In this document: piece after piece, positions 4,948-5,381 of the stretch
Numbering within the stretch: the stretch's first letter is position 1
How the letters are laid out: each line of letters opens with the position of its first letter
DNA from: Methanotrichaceae archaeon
GTDB taxonomy: Archaea > Halobacteriota > Methanosarcinia > Methanotrichales > Methanotrichaceae
Length of the DNA: 5,381 bases
Direction of reading: 5' to 3'
NCBI GenBank assembly: GCA_013329455.1
Contig: DUKF01000109.1
Coordinates: 1-5,381 of the forward strand
Made by a program: the position numbers and the translations under genes
The notes under the pieces: model-generated
Seen by the model: the letters and a program-made list of their open reading frames with translations, nothing else
Databases searched by the model: none
Told to the model about the DNA's origin: nothing

Positions 4948-5381
4948 ATGACCGGCGAACATTCCGTCATTTCAGATGATGATGATCGCGCCGAAGACGC
5001 CCAAAACCGGCATTATGATCCCCAGAGCTGGCCGCCGATAAGGGGAGATTACAGGCTGGAAGATCACGAATCGCGAATTGCCGTAGTGACTTTGGCAAGC
5101 CACTTAAGAGCAAAAAGGGCGGCGATCTGCGGTCCCTGCAAGACCGAAAACCTCGGCGTTGAGAAGGTGGTTGCAAACCTAATATCCAACTCTAACCTCC
5201 GATTTCTACTAATCTGCGGCGCGGAGTCGAAAGGGCACCTTCCGGGCGATTCCATCCTGGCACTTCACAGAAACGGGATCGACGAAGAGGGGAGGATCGT
5301 GGGATCGAAGGGGGCGATACCCTTCATCGAGAACCTCTCAAAAGAGGCGATCGACCGGTTCCAGCGCCAGGTGGAGGTGAT
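4948..5381 (+). CDS. mtrA: Tetrahydromethanopterin S-methyltransferase subunit A (MtrA), partial, divergent
   Basis: The first 144 residues of MtrA, the corrinoid-carrying subunit of the membrane complex that moves the methyl group from tetrahydromethanopterin to coenzyme M with sodium pumping. Family blocks: WPPIRGDY (28-35), IAVVTLASH (44-52), [20 protein letters not shown] (62-81), [14 protein letters not shown] (84-97), NGID (109-112) and [10 protein letters not shown] (121-130). His97 in the GH motif fits the cobalt-coordinating histidine. Oddities: an acidic N-terminal extension of roughly 20 residues (DDDD at 10-13), about five residues missing between SH (51-52) and GPC compared with MtrA sequences as I remember them, and GHLPGD where GHITGQ is usual. 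AAGGA (4938-4942) precedes the ATG by five bases and a stop at 4921 closes the frame upstream. It is first in its transcript, unlike mtrA in the mtrEDCBAFGH order. The C-terminal membrane helix, if any, lies beyond the edge. Confidence 0.88.
   Translation, partial: MTGEHSVISDDDDRAEDAQNRHYDPQSWPPIRGDYRLEDHESRIAVVTLASHLRAKRAAICGPCKTENLGVEKVVANLISNSNLRFLLICGAESKGHLPGDSILALHRNGIDEEGRIVGSKGAIPFIENLSKEAIDRFQRQVEV

Noticed and set aside
1..5381. CRISPR array, insertion sequence, tRNA or rRNA gene
   Set aside because: I saw no regularly spaced direct repeats, transposase motifs, terminal inverted repeats or cloverleaf-like sequences in the window.

Overview
The window looks like a piece of a methanogenic archaeon's chromosome. 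Four things support this. The right edge carries a recognisable tetrahydromethanopterin S-methyltransferase subunit A (mtrA). Two genes belong to DUF1890 and DUF1894, families I know as essentially methanogen proteins. The long minus-strand gene is a GvpD-type archaeal P-loop ATPase. The promoters have archaeal TATA boxes rather than -35/-10 elements. The moderately high GC and the gene content would fit the Methanotrichaceae (Methanothrix/Methanosaeta), but the genus is a guess.

Positions 1-2756, plus strand: a tightly packed run of seven genes with ATGA stop/start overlaps and short gaps, probably one operon that begins upstream of the window. In order: a small unknown protein (possibly the tail of a larger one); a MoaD/ThiS-type ubiquitin-like sulfur carrier ending in Gly-Gly; a MoeB/UbaA/ThiF-type E1 activating enzyme; a DUF1890 protein; a DUF1894 protein; a second MoaD-like carrier; and MoaE, the large subunit of molybdopterin synthase. 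The E1 should adenylate the C-terminal Gly-Gly of one or both carriers. The carriers are then thiocarboxylated, and MoaE uses one to build the dithiolene of molybdopterin/tungstopterin, the cofactor of formylmethanofuran and formate dehydrogenases. The two DUF proteins sit, translationally coupled, inside this sulfur-transfer set.

Positions 2757-2876: a gene-free convergent junction with hairpins that may end transcription from both sides.

Positions 2877-4776, minus strand: a 140-residue winged-helix regulator, then, after 97 bases containing its own promoter, a 459-residue GvpD-like ATPase with one intact and one degenerate P-loop domain. No gas-vesicle structural gene is visible.

Positions 4777-4947: a divergent intergenic region with a TATA box and inverted repeats. 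Positions 4948-5381, plus strand: the first 144 codons of an mtrA, divergent and apparently first in its transcript, cut by the window edge.

The most interesting pattern is regulatory. The promoters of the GvpD-like gene and of mtrA share two motifs in the same order relative to transcription: a CTAA(T/C)TTTC...TTAG palindrome, then TATA, then a TTGGTAGCA element inside an inverted repeat. This suggests one regulator, plausibly the winged-helix protein between them, controls both.
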